Notes: generated by a model from the letters alone, not told the origin. Shown: positions 33,515-43,877, counted from the stretch's first letter. The stretch is 64,000 nt of DNA from Cupriavidus consociatus (GCF_017814975.1 NZ_JAGIQA010000002.1:62001-126000); one strand, 5' to 3'. A program made the numbers and translations.

Positions 33515-34765
33515 TCAGATCACCTGGGACTCGCGCAGGCGCTTGATGTCGTCCGCGCCGTAGCCCAGGCCGGCCAGCACTTCTTCGCTATGCTCGCCCA
33601 GCAGCGGCGAACCCGTGATTTCCGGCTTGAGGTCGGAGAACTTGATCGGGCTGCCCACCGTCAGGTAAGTGCCGCGCTCCTTGTGCGGCACCTCTGTAAT
33701 GCTGCCGCTGGCGCGCAGCGACGGATCGGCGGCGATCTCCTTCATCGACAGTACCGGCGAGCACGGGATGTCATGCTTGCGCAGGATATCCACCGCCTCG
33801 TACTTGGTCTTGTCGGCAAGCCAGTCCTCGATGGTGTTGAAGATATCGAAGATATGCGGCTGGCGTGCCTTGGCGGTGGCGTAGTTGGGATCATCGATCC
33901 ATTCCGGCTTGCCCAGCGCCTTGCAGATCGGCTCCCAGGCATGGCCCTGGATGGTGAAGTAGATGTAAGCGTTGGGGTCGGTCTCCCAGCCCTTGCACTT
34001 CAGCACCCAGCCCGGCTGGCCGCCGCCGCCCGCGTTGCCGCCGCGCGGCACCACGTCGCTGAAGCTGCCATGCGGGTACTGCGGATACTCTTCCAGGAAG
34101 CCCAGGCGGTCCAGGCGCTGCTGGTCGCGCAGCTTGACGCGGCACAGGTTGAGCACGGCGTCCTGCATCGACACGGCCACCTTCTGGCCCTTGCCGGTCT
34201 TGTCGCGGCCGATCAGCGCGGTCAGGATGCCGATGGCCAGGTGCATGCCGGTGTTGGAATCGCCCAGCGCCGCGGCGGACACCGTCGGCGGGCCGTCCCA
34301 GAAGCCGGTGGTCGACGCCGCGCCTCCCGCGCACTGCGCCACGTTCTCATAGACCTTCAGGTCTTCGTAATGGTGGCCGTCGCTGAAGCCCTTGACCGAA
34401 GCCACGATCATCTTGGGGTTCAGCTCGTTGATGCGTTCCCACGAGAAGCCCATGCGGTCCAGCGCGCCCGGCCCGAAGTTCTCGACCAGCACGTCCGACT
34501 CGCGGATCAGCTGCTCCAGGATCTTCTTGCCTTCCGGCTTCTTGGTGTCCAGCGTGAGCGAGCGCTTGTTGCTGTTGAGCATGGTGAAGTACAGCGCGTC
34601 GACATCCGGGATGTCGCGCAGCTGGGTGCGCGTGACATCGCCCGAACCGGGGCGCTCCACCTTGATGACGTCTGCGCCGAACCAGGCGAGAAGCTGCGTG
34701 CAGGCAGGCCCGGCCTGGACGTGCGTGAAGTCGATGATCTTGATGCCATTGAGCGGGAGGTTCAC
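33515..34765 (-). CDS. frc: Formyl-CoA:oxalate CoA-transferase
   Basis: A 416-residue class III CoA-transferase that moves CoA from formyl-CoA to oxalate, releasing formate. The catalytic Asp is D169 in [10 protein letters not shown], the same number as in Oxalobacter formigenes Frc, and the mobile glycine loop [10 protein letters not shown] is intact. Translation starts at GTG (34765) with AGGAG 7-8 nt upstream. It follows oxc by 42 nt and ends at an intrinsic terminator, so oxc-frc is a two-gene operon. Confidence 0.95.
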   Translation of the reverse strand: MNLPLNGIKIIDFTHVQAGPACTQLLAWFGADVIKVERPGSGDVTRTQLRDIPDVDALYFTMLNSNKRSLTLDTKKPEGKKILEQLIRESDVLVENFGPGALDRMGFSWERINELNPKMIVASVKGFSDGHHYEDLKVYENVAQCAGGAASTTGFWDGPPTVSAAALGDSNTGMHLAIGILTALIGRDKTGKGQKVAVSMQDAVLNLCRVKLRDQQRLDRLGFLEEYPQYPHGSFSDVVPRGGNAGGGGQPGWVLKCKGWETDPNAYIYFTIQGHAWEPICKALGKPEWIDDPNYATAKARQPHIFDIFNTIEDWLADKTKYEAVDILRKHDIPCSPVLSMKEIAADPSLRASGSITEVPHKERGTYLTVGSPIKFSDLKPEITGSPLLGEHSEEVLAGLGYGADDIKRLRESQVI

Positions 34766-34807
34766 TTTCGTTCTCCTATTGGATCAGAGTGGTGAAATTC
34801 GGACGAA

Positions 34808-36547
34808 TTACTTCTTGGCCGAGCTTTGCGGATTCAGATTGGTCAGGCGACCGCTTTCAGTGCCGGCAGCCGGGTCGATGACGGCGTTGACCAGCGTGGG
34901 CTTGCCCGACTTCAAGGCTTCGTTCACGGCAGCCTCGAGTTCCGCCGGCGTGGTCACGTTGGCACCGACGCCACCGAACGCTTCCATCATCTTGTCGTAG
35001 CGCGCGCCCGGGACGAACGTCGTGACCGCCGGGTCCTTGCCGCCGGTCGGATTCACATCGATACCCTTGTAGACGCCGTTGTTGTTGAAGATGACGATGC
35101 AGACCGGCAGGTTGTAGCGGCAGATGGTCTCGACTTCCATGCCCGAGAACCCGAACGCACTGTCACCGCACAGCGCCAGCACCGGCTTGCCGGTCTCCAC
35201 CGCCGCGGCGACCGCGTAGCCCATGCCCACGCCCATCACGCCCCAGGTGCCCACGTCCAGGCGCTTGCGCGGCTCGTACATGTCGATCACGGCACGGGCG
35301 TAGTCCAGCGTGTTGGCGCCTTCGTTGACGAACGAGATGCCCGGATTGGCCTTGACGACCTCCTTCAGCACGCCCAGCGCGCCGTGGAAGTTCATCGGCG
35401 ACGCATCCCTGGCCTTGACCAGGGTCTCGGCCATCTTCGCCAGGTTCGTGTCCCTGCGGTCGGCCACCGCGTTCAGCCAGTCGGCGCCCGGCTTGGCAAA
35501 GTCGTTGCCGACCTTGTCGAGGATTGCCGACACGCACGAACCGATGTCACCCACTACCGGCGCGGCGATGGCGACGTTGCTGTCCATCTCGGTCGCCGCG
35601 ATGTCAATCTGGATGAATTGCTTCGGCTTGCCCCAGGTCTTGCCCTTGCCGTGCGACAGCAGCCAGTTCAGGCGTGCGCCGACCAGTAGCACCACGTCAG
35701 CTTCAGCCAGCACGTACGAGCGTGCGGCCGAGGCCGATTGCGGGTGCGTATCGGGCAGCAGGCCCTTGGCCATCGACATCGGCAGGTACGGAATGCCCGT
35801 CTTCTCGACCAGCGTGCGGATATCCGCTTCGGCGCGTGCATACGCGGCACCCTTGCCCAGCAGGATCAGCGGGCGCTTTGCGCTCTTCAGCAGCGCGACG
35901 GCACGGTCGACCGAGTCCGGTGCAGGCAGCTGGCGGGGGGCCGGATCCACCACCTTGATCAGCGACTTGCGGCCCTTCTCGGCTTCCATCGACTGGCCCA
36001 GCAGCTTGGCCGGCAGGTCCAGGTACACACCGCCAGGACGGCCCGACACGGCGGCACGAATGGCACGCGCGATACCGACACCGATGTCTTCAGCGTGCAG
36101 CACGCGGAAGGCAGCCTTGGCGTGCGGACGGGCGATGGCCAGCTGGTCCATCTCTTCGTAGTCACCCTGCTGCAGATCGACGATCTCGCGCTCGCTCGAG
36201 CCGCTGATCAGGATCATCGGGAAGCAGTTGGTGGTTGCATGCGCCAGCGCCGTCAGGCCGTTCAGGAAGCCGGGCGCAGAAACGGTCAGGCAAACGCCCG
36301 GCTTTTGCGTGAGAAAGCCGGCAATCGCTGCCGCGTTGCCTGCATTCTGCTCGTGACGGAAGCTGATGACACGCATGCCGTTGGCCTGCGCCAGACGAGC
36401 CAGATCGGTGACCGGAATGCCGGGCAGGCCGTAAATGTTTTCGATGCCGTTCAGCTTGAGCGCGTCGATGACCAGATGAAAACCATCGGTCTGTGCCTGA
36501 TGTTCTTCCGCGGCGTGACGCTGCAGCTCGTTTCCAACTTCTGCCAT
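34808..36547 (-). CDS. oxc: Oxalyl-CoA decarboxylase
   Basis: A 579-residue thiamine-diphosphate enzyme that converts oxalyl-CoA to formyl-CoA and CO2. The ThDP-activating Glu is E66 in RHEQNAG, the ThDP/Mg motif runs from [10 protein letters not shown] to VIFNNN, and the LPGIPVTD and [15 protein letters not shown] blocks are typical of Oxc. AGAGGA precedes the ATG at 36547. A 17-residue leader frame and an operator lie upstream within 210 nt. It is the first enzyme gene of oxc-frc. Confidence 0.95.
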   Translation of the reverse strand: MAEVGNELQRHAAEEHQAQTDGFHLVIDALKLNGIENIYGLPGIPVTDLARLAQANGMRVISFRHEQNAGNAAAIAGFLTQKPGVCLTVSAPGFLNGLTALAHATTNCFPMILISGSSEREIVDLQQGDYEEMDQLAIARPHAKAAFRVLHAEDIGVGIARAIRAAVSGRPGGVYLDLPAKLLGQSMEAEKGRKSLIKVVDPAPRQLPAPDSVDRAVALLKSAKRPLILLGKGAAYARAEADIRTLVEKTGIPYLPMSMAKGLLPDTHPQSASAARSYVLAEADVVLLVGARLNWLLSHGKGKTWGKPKQFIQIDIAATEMDSNVAIAAPVVGDIGSCVSAILDKVGNDFAKPGADWLNAVADRRDTNLAKMAETLVKARDASPMNFHGALGVLKEVVKANPGISFVNEGANTLDYARAVIDMYEPRKRLDVGTWGVMGVGMGYAVAAAVETGKPVLALCGDSAFGFSGMEVETICRYNLPVCIVIFNNNGVYKGIDVNPTGGKDPAVTTFVPGARYDKMMEAFGGVGANVTTPAELEAAVNEALKSGKPTLVNAVIDPAAGTESGRLTNLNPQSSAKK

Positions 36548-36593
36548 GGTTGCTTCCTCTATACGAATTGACTGGGGTCGGAGTTCTTCTACT

Positions 36594-36647
36594 TCAGGGG
36601 GTCTTCCGCGGTGGTAACTCGGCCCGCTTGGCTACGACTTCGGACAT
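36594..36647 (-). CDS. Leader reading frame MSEV-, 17 residues, upstream of oxc
   Basis: ATG to TGA encodes [17 protein letters not shown], with a strong GAGGAG site 7 nt before the ATG. It ends 46 nt before oxc. The first four residues and 11 consecutive bases are the same as in the leader frame upstream of the second CoA-transferase gene (42620-42724). It may be a leader peptide, a relic of a longer small protein, or chance; the ribosome site is better than that of many real genes here. Confidence 0.5.
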   Translation of the reverse strand: MSEVVAKRAELPPRKTP

Positions 36648-36735
36648 GCTTGATCTCCTCGTTGAACTTGTGTGGGGCGCGGGGGCTGTTCCCCTTGCCT
36701 CAACCTGTGCCGGTTCATTCGACCGGTCTTGATGA

Positions 36736-36756
36736 CATACGGTATGTGATATATCA
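36736..36756 (+). promoter_or_regulatory. Oxalate-regulon operator 3 (oxc-frc)
   Basis: Two abutting palindromes, CATACGGTATG (36736-36746) and TGATATATCA (36747-36756). The surrounding 29 bp (36730-36758) are identical to 42764-42792. It lies 190 nt upstream of oxc and 83 nt upstream of the leader frame. Confidence 0.75.
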
Positions 36757-36931
36757 GAGAACGGCAAGCTATTTTCCTGTCTGCGACGAAACTTTCGTCA
36801 GTGCACTGCAGCAAACCAGCTTCTATCTGCGCTCAAATCAGGGCAACTCCTTAGTCTGCGGCAATCATTCCCCTTTTGCACAGACGAGAGATCCCCACGT
36901 AAATGGATCGCCCTGTCGAATCCAAGTCGAC

Positions 36932-36945
36932 AGATATATTACATA
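36932..36945 (-). promoter_or_regulatory. Oxalate-regulon operator 4 (distal, oxc)
   Basis: On the minus strand TATGTAATATATCT, two mismatches from the consensus. It lies about 190 nt beyond operator 3, so oxc has a proximal and a distal site, as does the second CoA-transferase gene. Confidence 0.55.
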
Positions 36946-37181
36946 CAACGATTTCGAGCACTTTGAGGCCCTCAGAAATGCCTTGCGAGGTCCTCAACTT
37001 CCTCCGGCCTGCCCTGCTCCAGGACGCCTGCCCCTGAGTGCCTGGCGCAACGCCGGGCCTACCAGGAACGCCGAAGAAAACGCCAACGACTGGGCATCAC
37101 TGTGACTGCCATGATGCCGTGCCTGCGTTCGCCGGACAGCGTCGAAACCGACGCTGACCCTCCGGCACATGAAATCGCTGG

Positions 37182-37258
37182 ATTGATGCTAACTGAAGCT
37201 AAATAAGTGTTGGCTTAAAGTTTTTTATCGTATCCATTCATGACCGTTTATACAACGC
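37182..37258. promoter_or_regulatory. Orphan copy of the LysR/OFA regulatory region (repeat copy B)
   Basis: Ungapped alignment with 30627-30704: ATTGATGCTA, then TAAAGTTTTTTATCG and ATGACCGTTTATA at identical spacing, about three quarters of bases identical. No LysR or transporter gene adjoins it. It may be an additional binding region for the LysR protein or what is left of a lost gene pair. Confidence 0.65.
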
Positions 37259-37331
37259 GGACCTGACCATAAATCCTGGTCTTCGGGACAACATGGTGGG
37301 GCCAAGCATGGCACCCCCCAATGGAAAACCC

Positions 37332-38729
37332 CTATGCCGGCGTTTCCTCCAGCTGCCGCAGCAACGCATCGACACTGCCCTTGGCATCGCCGAACCACAT
37401 GCGCGTGTTGTCCTTGTAGAACAGCGGGTTGTCGACTCCCGCGTAGCCCGCCGCCATGCTGCGCTTGGACACCACCACGGTCCTGGCCTTCCACACCTCC
37501 AGTACCGGCATGCCGGCAATCGGACTGGCGGGATCTTCCAGCGCACCCGGGTTGACGATGTCGTTGGCGCCGACCACCAGCACCACGTCGGCTTTCTCGA
37601 AGTCGTCGTTGATCTCCTCCATTTCCAGCACGATGTCGTATGGCACCCTCGCCTCGGCCAGCAGCACGTTCATGTGCCCCGGCAGTCGGCCAGCCACCGG
37701 GTGGATGCCGAAGCGGACGTTGACGCCCTGCGCACGCAGCCGCCGCGCGATCTCGCTGATGGTGCCCTGCGCCTGCGCCACCGCCATGCCGTAGCCCGGC
37801 ACGATGATGACCTCGTTGGCATCCTTGAGCAGGCTGCTGACTTCCTCGCTCGACACCGGCAGCACTTCGCCCTGCTCGGTCGCCGCGCCCGCCGCCTGCA
37901 CCGCGCCGAAGCCGCCCAGGATCACCGACAGGAACTTGCGGTTCATCGCCTTGCACATGATGTAGCTGAGGATGGCGCCGCTCGATCCCACCAGCGCGCC
38001 GGTGATGATCAGCAGGTCGTTGCCCAGCATGAAGCCGGTCGCCGCGGCCGCCCAGCCCGAGTAGCTGTTCAGCATCGACACCACCACCGGCATGTCGGCC
38101 CCGCCGATGGCCAGCACCAGGTGCGCACCCACCAGCAGCGCGATCACCGTCATCGCCGCCAGCGGTACCAGCCCCTGCTGCACATCGGGCGCGCTGAGGA
38201 AGACATAGCCCAGCCACACGCACACCGCCAGCGCCCCGGCATTGAGCACGTGGCGGCCCGGCAGCAGCATCGGCTTGCCGCCCATGGTGCCCTGCAGCTT
38301 GAGGAAGGCGATGATCGACCCGGTGAAGGTGACCGCGCCGATCAGGATGCCGAGGTAGGTCTCAACCTCATGGATCGCCTTCTCCGCGCCGGCCAGCGTG
38401 GTCGGTTCGAGGTAGTTGGCGTAGCCGACCAGCACCGCGGCCAGGCCGACGAAGCTGTGCAGCACCGCCACCAGCTGCGGCATCTGCGTCATTTCCACGC
38501 GCCTGGCCAGCACCGCGCCGGCGATTCCCCCCACCAGCATCGCGCCGATGATGATGGCGACGCCATCGGGCGTGCCCGCCAGCACCGTGGTCACCACGGC
38601 GATCACCATGCCGGCGATGCCGAACAGGTTGCCGCGTTTGGCAGTGGCAGGATGGCTCAGCCCGCTCAGGCTGAGGATGAACAGCGCGCTGGCGCCAAGG
38701 TAAGCGATATTGCTGATTCCGGAAGGCAT
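37332..38729 (-). CDS. pntB: NAD(P) transhydrogenase subunit beta
   Basis: A 465-residue membrane subunit of the proton-translocating transhydrogenase (NADH + NADP+ to NAD+ + NADPH). About eight hydrophobic helices occupy residues 1-260; the NADP-binding domain follows, with [39 protein letters not shown] and [18 protein letters not shown] precedes the ATG at 38729. It follows pntA by 26 nt and is the last gene of the operon. In an oxalate-growing cell it would supply NADPH from formate-derived NADH. Confidence 0.95.
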   Translation of the reverse strand: MPSGISNIAYLGASALFILSLSGLSHPATAKRGNLFGIAGMVIAVVTTVLAGTPDGVAIIIGAMLVGGIAGAVLARRVEMTQMPQLVAVLHSFVGLAAVLVGYANYLEPTTLAGAEKAIHEVETYLGILIGAVTFTGSIIAFLKLQGTMGGKPMLLPGRHVLNAGALAVCVWLGYVFLSAPDVQQGLVPLAAMTVIALLVGAHLVLAIGGADMPVVVSMLNSYSGWAAAATGFMLGNDLLIITGALVGSSGAILSYIMCKAMNRKFLSVILGGFGAVQAAGAATEQGEVLPVSSEEVSSLLKDANEVIIVPGYGMAVAQAQGTISEIARRLRAQGVNVRFGIHPVAGRLPGHMNVLLAEARVPYDIVLEMEEINDDFEKADVVLVVGANDIVNPGALEDPASPIAGMPVLEVWKARTVVVSKRSMAAGYAGVDNPLFYKDNTRMWFGDAKGSVDALLRQLEETPA

Positions 38730-38755
38730 GGCTCGGGTCTCCTTTGCCCTTGTGT

Positions 38756-40318
38756 TCAGTCGCGCTGGAACATCTTCAGCATGCGCTGAGTGACCAGGAA
38801 GCCGCCCGCGATGTTGATGGTCGCAACCAGCACCGCGCAGCCCGCGATCACCGCCGTCAGCAGCGACGGCTTGCCCAGCTGCACCAGCGCCCCCACCACG
38901 ATGATCCCGCTGATGGCGTTGGTCACGCTCATCAGCGGCGTATGCAGCGCGGCGGTGACGTTCCACACCACCTGGTAGCCGACAAAGATCGCCAGCACGA
39001 ACACGGTGAAGTGCGCCATGAACGCGGGTGGCGCCACCGCCCCGAGGGCGAGCAGGGCGATCGCCGCCACCGCCAGCGCGGCCAGCGTCACGCCGGTGCG
39101 GTTGCGCGGCGGGGCGGCTTCCGCCTGCACCGGCTGCGAGGCAGCCGGCGCCTGCTGCTGCGGTATTGCCACCGTGAGCGGCGGCGGCGGCCAGGTCACC
39201 GCGCCCTGGTGCTGCACCGTGGCGCCGCGGATCATCTCGTCGTCCATGTTGACCACGAGCTGGCCGTCCTTGCCCGGCGTCAGCTCGGTCAGCAGGTGGC
39301 GGATATTGGTGGCGTAGAGCTGGCTCGACTGCGCCGCCATCCGGCTGGGCAGGTCGGTATAGCCGATGATGGTCACACCGTCGCGGCGCACGCTTTCGCC
39401 CGGCACGGTCAGCACGCAGTTGCCGCCCTGCTCGGCGGCAAGGTCCACCACCACGCTGCCCGCGCGCATGAGCCCGACGGTCCCGGCTTCCAGCAGCTTC
39501 GGCGCCGGCTTGCCCGGAATCAGCGCGGTGGTGATGATGATGTCCACCTCGCGCGCCTGCTCGGCGAAGAGGCGCATTTCCGCCTCGATGAAGGCGGGAC
39601 TCATCTCCTTGGCATAGCCGCCGCTGCCGCTGCCGTCCTCTTCGATCTCGACGGTCAGGAACTCGGCGCCCAGGCTTTCGATCTGCTGGCGCACCACCGG
39701 CCGCGTATCGAAGGCGCGCACCACCGCGCCCAGGCTGCGCGCCGCGCCGATTGCCGCCAGCCCCGCCACGCCCGCGCCGATCACCAGCACGCGCGCCGGC
39801 GGGATCTTGCCCGCGGCGGTGATCTGCCCGGCAAAGGGCCGCCCGAAGGCATGCGCGGCTTCGATCACCGCGCGGTAGCCCGCCATGTTGGCCATCGAGC
39901 TGAGCGCATCCAGCTTCTGCGCGCGCGAGATGCGCGGCACGCAGTCCATCGCCAGCACCGTGGCGCCGCGCTGCGCCAGCCGCTCCAGCATTGGCATCTG
40001 CTGCGCCGGCCAGACAAAGCCGATCAGCGTGGCGTGCTTCTTCAGCAGCGCCGCCTCTTCCACGCCCAGGCTGGGGTGGACCTGCGGCGGGCGCACCTTG
40101 ACCACCACGTCGACCGAGGCCCACAGGCTTGCCGCGTCGACAATGGCGGCGCCGGCGGCGCGGTAGTCATCGTCGGAGAACGAAGCCTCCTGGCCCGCGC
40201 CGGTCTCTACCGCGACCTGGTAGCCGAGCTTGAGCAGTTCCTTGACCGAGTCCGGGGTGGCGGCAACGCGCCGCTCGCCCGGGTGGACCTCGCGGGGCAC
40301 ACCGATCGTCATTGGCAT
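38756..40318 (-). CDS. pntA: NAD(P) transhydrogenase subunit alpha
   Basis: A 520-residue subunit combining the NAD-binding domain ([50 protein letters not shown]) with a C-terminal set of about four helices (from [15 protein letters not shown] onward). It is therefore the undivided form, not split into PntAA and PntAB. A proline/alanine linker lies near 375-405. The ATG at 40318 ([10 protein letters not shown]) matches the family; a GTG three codons upstream is possible, and neither has a clear ribosome site. It lies 44 nt after the FAA-hydrolase-family gene. Confidence 0.94.
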   Translation of the reverse strand: MPMTIGVPREVHPGERRVAATPDSVKELLKLGYQVAVETGAGQEASFSDDDYRAAGAAIVDAASLWASVDVVVKVRPPQVHPSLGVEEAALLKKHATLIGFVWPAQQMPMLERLAQRGATVLAMDCVPRISRAQKLDALSSMANMAGYRAVIEAAHAFGRPFAGQITAAGKIPPARVLVIGAGVAGLAAIGAARSLGAVVRAFDTRPVVRQQIESLGAEFLTVEIEEDGSGSGGYAKEMSPAFIEAEMRLFAEQAREVDIIITTALIPGKPAPKLLEAGTVGLMRAGSVVVDLAAEQGGNCVLTVPGESVRRDGVTIIGYTDLPSRMAAQSSQLYATNIRHLLTELTPGKDGQLVVNMDDEMIRGATVQHQGAVTWPPPPLTVAIPQQQAPAASQPVQAEAAPPRNRTGVTLAALAVAAIALLALGAVAPPAFMAHFTVFVLAIFVGYQVVWNVTAALHTPLMSVTNAISGIIVVGALVQLGKPSLLTAVIAGCAVLVATINIAGGFLVTQRMLKMFQRD

Positions 40319-40362
40319 GGCATTCACCGTATCGAGTTGGGTTGGGTCGGCATGGGTCGCGC

Positions 40363-41145
40363 TCAGCCGCGCACGTGGTTGACCAGCGAGCCGATGCCCG
40401 CGATCGACACCTCCACCACGGCGCCGTCCTTCATCGAACCCACGCCCAGCGAGGTGCCGACGGCAATCACGTCACCGGGCAGCAGCGTCAGGTCCTGCGA
40501 GATGCGGCTGACCTGTTCTTCCGGCGAGAAGATCATGTCCGACAGCGGATAGTTCTGCCGCTCCACGCCGTCGAGCCGCGTCACGACGCTGGCGCCGCGC
40601 CAGTCAAAGCCGGTGACGATGGCCGGGCCGATGCAGCCGAAGGTGTCGAAGCCCTTGGCGCGCGTCCATTGCGGGAAATTGGGATCGGCGGTGATCAGCT
40701 CGGCCGCGGTCACGTCGTTGACGATGGTGTAGCCGAAGATATGGGCGCCAGCCTCCCCCACCGACACGTTGCGTGCCTTCTTGCCGATGACGATGCCGAG
40801 CTCGCCCTCGTAGACGATCTTGCCGTCGTAGCTCTTGGGGCGCTGCACGGCGTCGTTGGGGCCGGCCAGCGACGATGCCGGCTTGATCAGGAACAGCGGG
40901 TGCGTCGGCACCGGCTTTTCCAGCTTGCGCGCGAGCGCATGGAAGTTGTTCCACAGCGCCACCACCTTGCCGGGCTCGCAGGGCGCGACCAGCGTCAGCG
41001 CGGCGCGTTCATGCACGGCGCCCGTGGGCTCGGGATGGCTGAAGCCGTCGCGGTCGTATTCGACCACGCGGTTCTGGTCGGTACCCTCGAGGCGGCCATG
41101 GCCGATGCTGCCGTCGGCACGGCGAAAGCGTATCCAGGTTTGCAC
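40363..41145 (-). CDS. Fumarylacetoacetate hydrolase family protein
   Basis: A 260-residue member of the FAH superfamily (2-hydroxyhepta-2,4-dienedioate isomerase/oxaloacetate decarboxylase/acylpyruvase types). Metal-binding acids are in [14 protein letters not shown] and [10 protein letters not shown], with [15 protein letters not shown] near the end. Translation is placed at GTG (41145) because AAGGAG lies 7 nt upstream; the longer frame runs into a dispersed repeat. It lies between the CoA-transferase and pntA on one strand. Oxaloacetate or acylpyruvate as substrate would fit the C2-C4 acid context, but this is only inferred. Confidence 0.83.
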   Translation of the reverse strand: MQTWIRFRRADGSIGHGRLEGTDQNRVVEYDRDGFSHPEPTGAVHERAALTLVAPCEPGKVVALWNNFHALARKLEKPVPTHPLFLIKPASSLAGPNDAVQRPKSYDGKIVYEGELGIVIGKKARNVSVGEAGAHIFGYTIVNDVTAAELITADPNFPQWTRAKGFDTFGCIGPAIVTGFDWRGASVVTRLDGVERQNYPLSDMIFSPEEQVSRISQDLTLLPGDVIAVGTSLGVGSMKDGAVVEVSIAGIGSLVNHVRG

Positions 41146-41252
41146 GGGAATGCTCCTTGCGCAGGCAAAGGCGGGCCCTGCCTGCGCCGATATCGGTTGC
41201 AGGATGGTCAAAAGATGGAAACAAGAGCGAGAACGGCGTCGGCGTGTCCGCC

Positions 41253-41323
41253 CGTCGTTCCCGCGACGGCGGGAACCCAATGGCCATGAAAAACGCTGGA
41301 TTCCCCCTTGCGCGGGAATGACG
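41253..41323. repeat. REP-like dispersed palindromic element
   Basis: Two inward-facing hairpins, GTTCCCGC/GCGGGAAC and ATTCCCCC/GCGGGAAT, inside an outer inverted repeat that begins CGTCGTTCCCGCG and ends CGCGGGAATGACG (one mismatch). This sequence type is common between genes of Cupriavidus and relatives. It lies between the CoA-transferase and FAA genes and may lower expression of the downstream genes. Confidence 0.75.
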
Positions 41324-41359
41324 AAGGCACGCCGGCCGCGATACCTTCCGGCTAGCGCG

Positions 41360-42592
41360 TCATACCGCCCCGGCCAGCTTCATCGCCGCGATCTGCGCGG
41401 GCGAGCGGCCCAGCCATTCGAGGATCTCGTCGGTATGCTCGCCCAGCAGCGGCGAGCGCTCCACCTGCACCGGCGATGCCGACATCGTGATCGGGCAGCC
41501 CAGCTGCACGTAGTTGCCGCGCTGCGGATGCTCAAGCTCGACAAGGTAGCCGCGCTGGTACAGCGACTGGTCTTCGATCAGGTCCTTCATCGACAGGATC
41601 GGGCCGCACGGCACGTCCACCTCGTTGAGCGCGGCCATCACGTCGAACTTGCTGACCTTGCTGGTCCACTTCTCGATCACGGCGAAGCAGTCGGCCAGGT
41701 GCTTGAGCCGCGCTTCCGGCGTGGCATAGTCCGGGTTGGTGATCAGGTCCTCGCGGCCGCACAGGCGCATCAGCGGCTCCCAGCCCTGCGGCTGGATGAT
41801 GACGTAGACGTAGTCGTTGGGGCCACCCGGCGCGCAGCGCAGCGCCGCGCCCGGCTGGCCGCCGCCCGAGGCATTGCCGGCACGGGGCACGTGGTCGCCG
41901 AACTCCTGGTTCGGGTATTCACGCAGCGGGCCGTTGTCCAGGCGCTGCTGGTCGCGCAGCTTGACGCGGCACAGGTTCAGCACCGCATCCTGCATCGCCA
42001 CCTCCACGCGCTGGCCGCGGCCGGTGTGCTCGCGCTGCAGCAGCGCGGCCAGGATGCCGACCACGCAATGGATGCCGGTGCCCGAATCGCCGATCTGCGC
42101 GCCGGTCACGGTCGGCACGCCTTCGGCATCGCCGGTGGTCGAGGCGGAGCCGCCCATGCACTGCGCCACGTTCTCATACGCCTTGCAGTCGGCGTACGGC
42201 CCCGGGCCGAAGCCCTTGATCGAGGCATAGACCAGCCGCGGATTCAGGTCCTGCAGGTGCTCCCAGTCGAAGCCGGCGCGCGCCAGCACGCCAGGCCCGA
42301 AGTTCTCGATCAGCACGTCGCTGCGCTGTACCAGGTCTTCGAGCAGCGCCTTGCCTTCGGGCGTCTTCATGTTCAGCGTCAGGCTGCGCTTGTTGGAGTT
42401 GAGCATGGTGAAGTACAGGCTGTCGGCGTTGGGCACGTCGCGCAGCTGGCTGCGCGTAATGTCGCCACGGCCGGGCATTTCCACCTTGATCACGTCCGCA
42501 CCCAGCCACGCCATCAGCTGCGTGGCCGACGGGCCTGCCTGGACGTGGGTCATGTCCAGGATGCGAACACCTTGCAGTGCCTTGGTTTCCAT
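41360..42592 (-). CDS. Second Frc-like class III CoA-transferase
   Basis: A 410-residue paralogue of Frc. The catalytic Asp is D169 in IGDSGTGIH; the glycine loop reads [10 protein letters not shown], one Gly fewer than in the frc product. Large parts match Frc, including [10 protein letters not shown] and [19 protein letters not shown]. Possible roles are acetyl- or succinyl-CoA:oxalate transfer, which would prime the cycle, as for E. coli YfdE, or a related acid. GAGGAG precedes the ATG. It heads the unit CoA-transferase, FAA protein, pntA, pntB, under two operator copies. Confidence 0.88.
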   Translation of the reverse strand: METKALQGVRILDMTHVQAGPSATQLMAWLGADVIKVEMPGRGDITRSQLRDVPNADSLYFTMLNSNKRSLTLNMKTPEGKALLEDLVQRSDVLIENFGPGVLARAGFDWEHLQDLNPRLVYASIKGFGPGPYADCKAYENVAQCMGGSASTTGDAEGVPTVTGAQIGDSGTGIHCVVGILAALLQREHTGRGQRVEVAMQDAVLNLCRVKLRDQQRLDNGPLREYPNQEFGDHVPRAGNASGGGQPGAALRCAPGGPNDYVYVIIQPQGWEPLMRLCGREDLITNPDYATPEARLKHLADCFAVIEKWTSKVSKFDVMAALNEVDVPCGPILSMKDLIEDQSLYQRGYLVELEHPQRGNYVQLGCPITMSASPVQVERSPLLGEHTDEILEWLGRSPAQIAAMKLAGAV

Positions 42593-42619
42593 TGCGAAAG
42601 TCTCCTCGGGCGATGGTTT

Positions 42620-42724
42620 TTACTTGTACATGGTCTGGTTCCTGGTGCCCGGCGCGTACTCGCTCGGATCGACCCGGTAATGGTTGGTGCTTGCGGACCG
42701 CCTGGCGTCGAAGACTTCGGACAC
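42620..42724 (-). CDS. Small protein MSEVFDAR..., 34 residues, upstream of the CoA-transferase
   Basis: GTG to TAA encodes a 34-residue polar peptide that starts MSEVFDARRSASTNHYRV and ends YAPGTRNQTMYK. The start has only a weak GAGAAG site 6 nt upstream. It lies between the operator (42770-42790) and the CoA-transferase, 27 nt before it. The first four residues, and the DNA coding for them, match the leader frame before oxc. The balanced amino-acid composition, unlike chance high-GC frames, favours a real small gene. Function unknown. Confidence 0.55.
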   Translation of the reverse strand: MSEVFDARRSASTNHYRVDPSEYAPGTRNQTMYK

Positions 42725-42769
42725 CTTGGTCTTCTCGCGTTGCATCCGCAGATTTGCCGCTCCTGATGA

Positions 42770-42790
42770 CATACGGTATGTGATATATCA
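42770..42790 (+). promoter_or_regulatory. Oxalate-regulon operator 5 (CoA-transferase operon, proximal)
   Basis: CATACGGTATG (42770-42780) abuts TGATATATCA (42781-42790). The 29-bp stretch 42764-42792 is identical to that before oxc. Confidence 0.75.
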
Positions 42791-42890
42791 GAAGAGAGCA
42801 AGAGGAGTTTGGCCGTGGGGACAAAAATATCGACAATGCGGCGCAGCAAAAGCGGCGAAAAAGGCGCGTCGACGCTTTGCCCTTTCATAT

Positions 42891-42904
42891 TGATATATCA
42901 CATA
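42891..42904 (-). promoter_or_regulatory. Oxalate-regulon operator 6 (CoA-transferase operon, distal)
   Basis: On the minus strand TATGTGATATATCA, the exact consensus, about 110 nt beyond operator 5 and in the opposite orientation. Confidence 0.7.
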
Positions 42905-42938
42905 TCATCTGGCGAAATGGCATGACATGGCGCCAAAC

Positions 42939-42968
42939 AAAAACGGCGGACCGAAGTCCGCCGTTTTT
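42939..42968 (-). terminator. Intrinsic terminator of the gntR gene
   Basis: Perfect 13-bp inverted repeat AAAAACGGCGGAC/GTCCGCCGTTTTT with a CGAA loop, 17 nt after the gntR stop, with a T-tract in both directions. It separates gntR from the CoA-transferase operators. Confidence 0.92.
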
Positions 42969-42985
42969 GCCCTTCCCCGACCGCT

Positions 42986-43705
42986 TCAGTCAAGGAAATC
43001 GCAGTGCTTCTCCACGTAGTCCGCCAGGTCAAGGGAGTGTTGACGCACCAGCCGCTCGGCCAGCTCGGTATCGCGCTTCTCCAGCGCTTCGATGATGCGC
43101 AGGTGATCCACGATCGACCTTGCCGCGCGGTCGCTCTGCGAGATCGTCATCTTCCGGATCGCGCGCACGTGGATAAAGATATTGCGGATCGTGTCCATGA
43201 TGATCTGCGACCTCGACAGCTGCACGATCGCCTGGTGGAACGCGATGTTGGCGTCGGAATACTCCTCGATATGCTCGGCCGGCGTCGAATCGCGGAAGCT
43301 GTCGAACATGCGGCGCAGCTGGGCGATTTCCTGGTCGGTGGCATTCTGCGTGGCAAGACGCGCCGCCATGCTCTCCAGCGCCGCCCACATCTGGATCATC
43401 TCGACGATCTCGCGCTTGGTCTTGCGCATGATGTAGATGCCCCGGCGCGGCACGGTACGCAGGAAGCCTTCCTGCTCCAGCAGCGTCATGGCTTCGCGGA
43501 TCGGCGTGCGGCTGACGCCCATGGCTTCGCTCAGCACTCTTTCGTCGAGCCGGATCTCGTCATGCGACTGGTAGATATCGGCGTCGGCGATGGCCTGCCG
43601 CAACATGGCATAGGCCTGGTCGCGCAGGCTCGCGCCGGCGTTGATCGGTTGCACGGACAAGGTCAGCCCGTTGGGCTGGACGATGGATTGTGGTTGCGCA
43701 GACAT
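42986..43705 (-). CDS. GntR-family (FCD-type) regulator, candidate master of the oxalate regulon
   Basis: A 239-residue FadR-type GntR protein: winged helix at about 45-95 (LDERVLSEAMGVSRTPIREA, then FLRTVPRRGIYIM) and an all-helical FCD ligand domain with the usual acidic/His metal-site pattern (DANIAFHQAI and later His). Start MSAQPQ at 43705 fits the family. It lies downstream of panE, has a near-consensus operator in its own promoter region and a strong terminator behind it. Because the same sequence precedes all oxalate transcription units, this is the best candidate for the protein that binds it; the ligand could be oxalyl- or formyl-CoA, oxalate or a related acid. Confidence 0.88.
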   Translation of the reverse strand: MSAQPQSIVQPNGLTLSVQPINAGASLRDQAYAMLRQAIADADIYQSHDEIRLDERVLSEAMGVSRTPIREAMTLLEQEGFLRTVPRRGIYIMRKTKREIVEMIQMWAALESMAARLATQNATDQEIAQLRRMFDSFRDSTPAEHIEEYSDANIAFHQAIVQLSRSQIIMDTIRNIFIHVRAIRKMTISQSDRAARSIVDHLRIIEALEKRDTELAERLVRQHSLDLADYVEKHCDFLD

Positions 43706-43863
43706 GGAATATGCTCGTGTGAGACCGGTGGCGCGGCGGCCGGAATGGCTGCCCGCCACATTTCCGCACAGCTTAGCAAAACGCCCGACTCATTACGAAA
43801 ATGCATCAAGCAATACGTTGCGGTCATGCATCGGCACCGTCAGCGTGCGCGGTCTGTCGTATA

Positions 43864-43877
43864 TGGTATATCACAAT
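43864..43877 (-). promoter_or_regulatory. Oxalate-regulon operator 7 (gntR)
   Basis: On the minus strand ATTGTGATATACCA, three mismatches from the consensus but keeping TGTGATAT. It lies about 160 nt upstream of the gntR start, between panE and gntR, and would allow autoregulation. Confidence 0.5.

Larger units (their letters stand above)
36757..37331. other. Long non-coding stretch upstream of oxc
   Basis: No convincing gene is seen in the 575 nt between the oxc operator and the pntB stop. It holds a distal operator (36932-36945) and an orphan LysR-type regulatory sequence (37182-37258). After the latter, where a LysR gene would start by analogy with 30717, there is only non-coding DNA running into the 3' end of pntB. 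Confidence 0.6.

Noticed and set aside
37332..40124. Apparent 930-residue fusion of PntA and PntB
   Set aside because: Only the last 465 residues are PntB. The rest is the pntA region in the wrong frame; real pntA is a separate gene in another frame with all its motifs.
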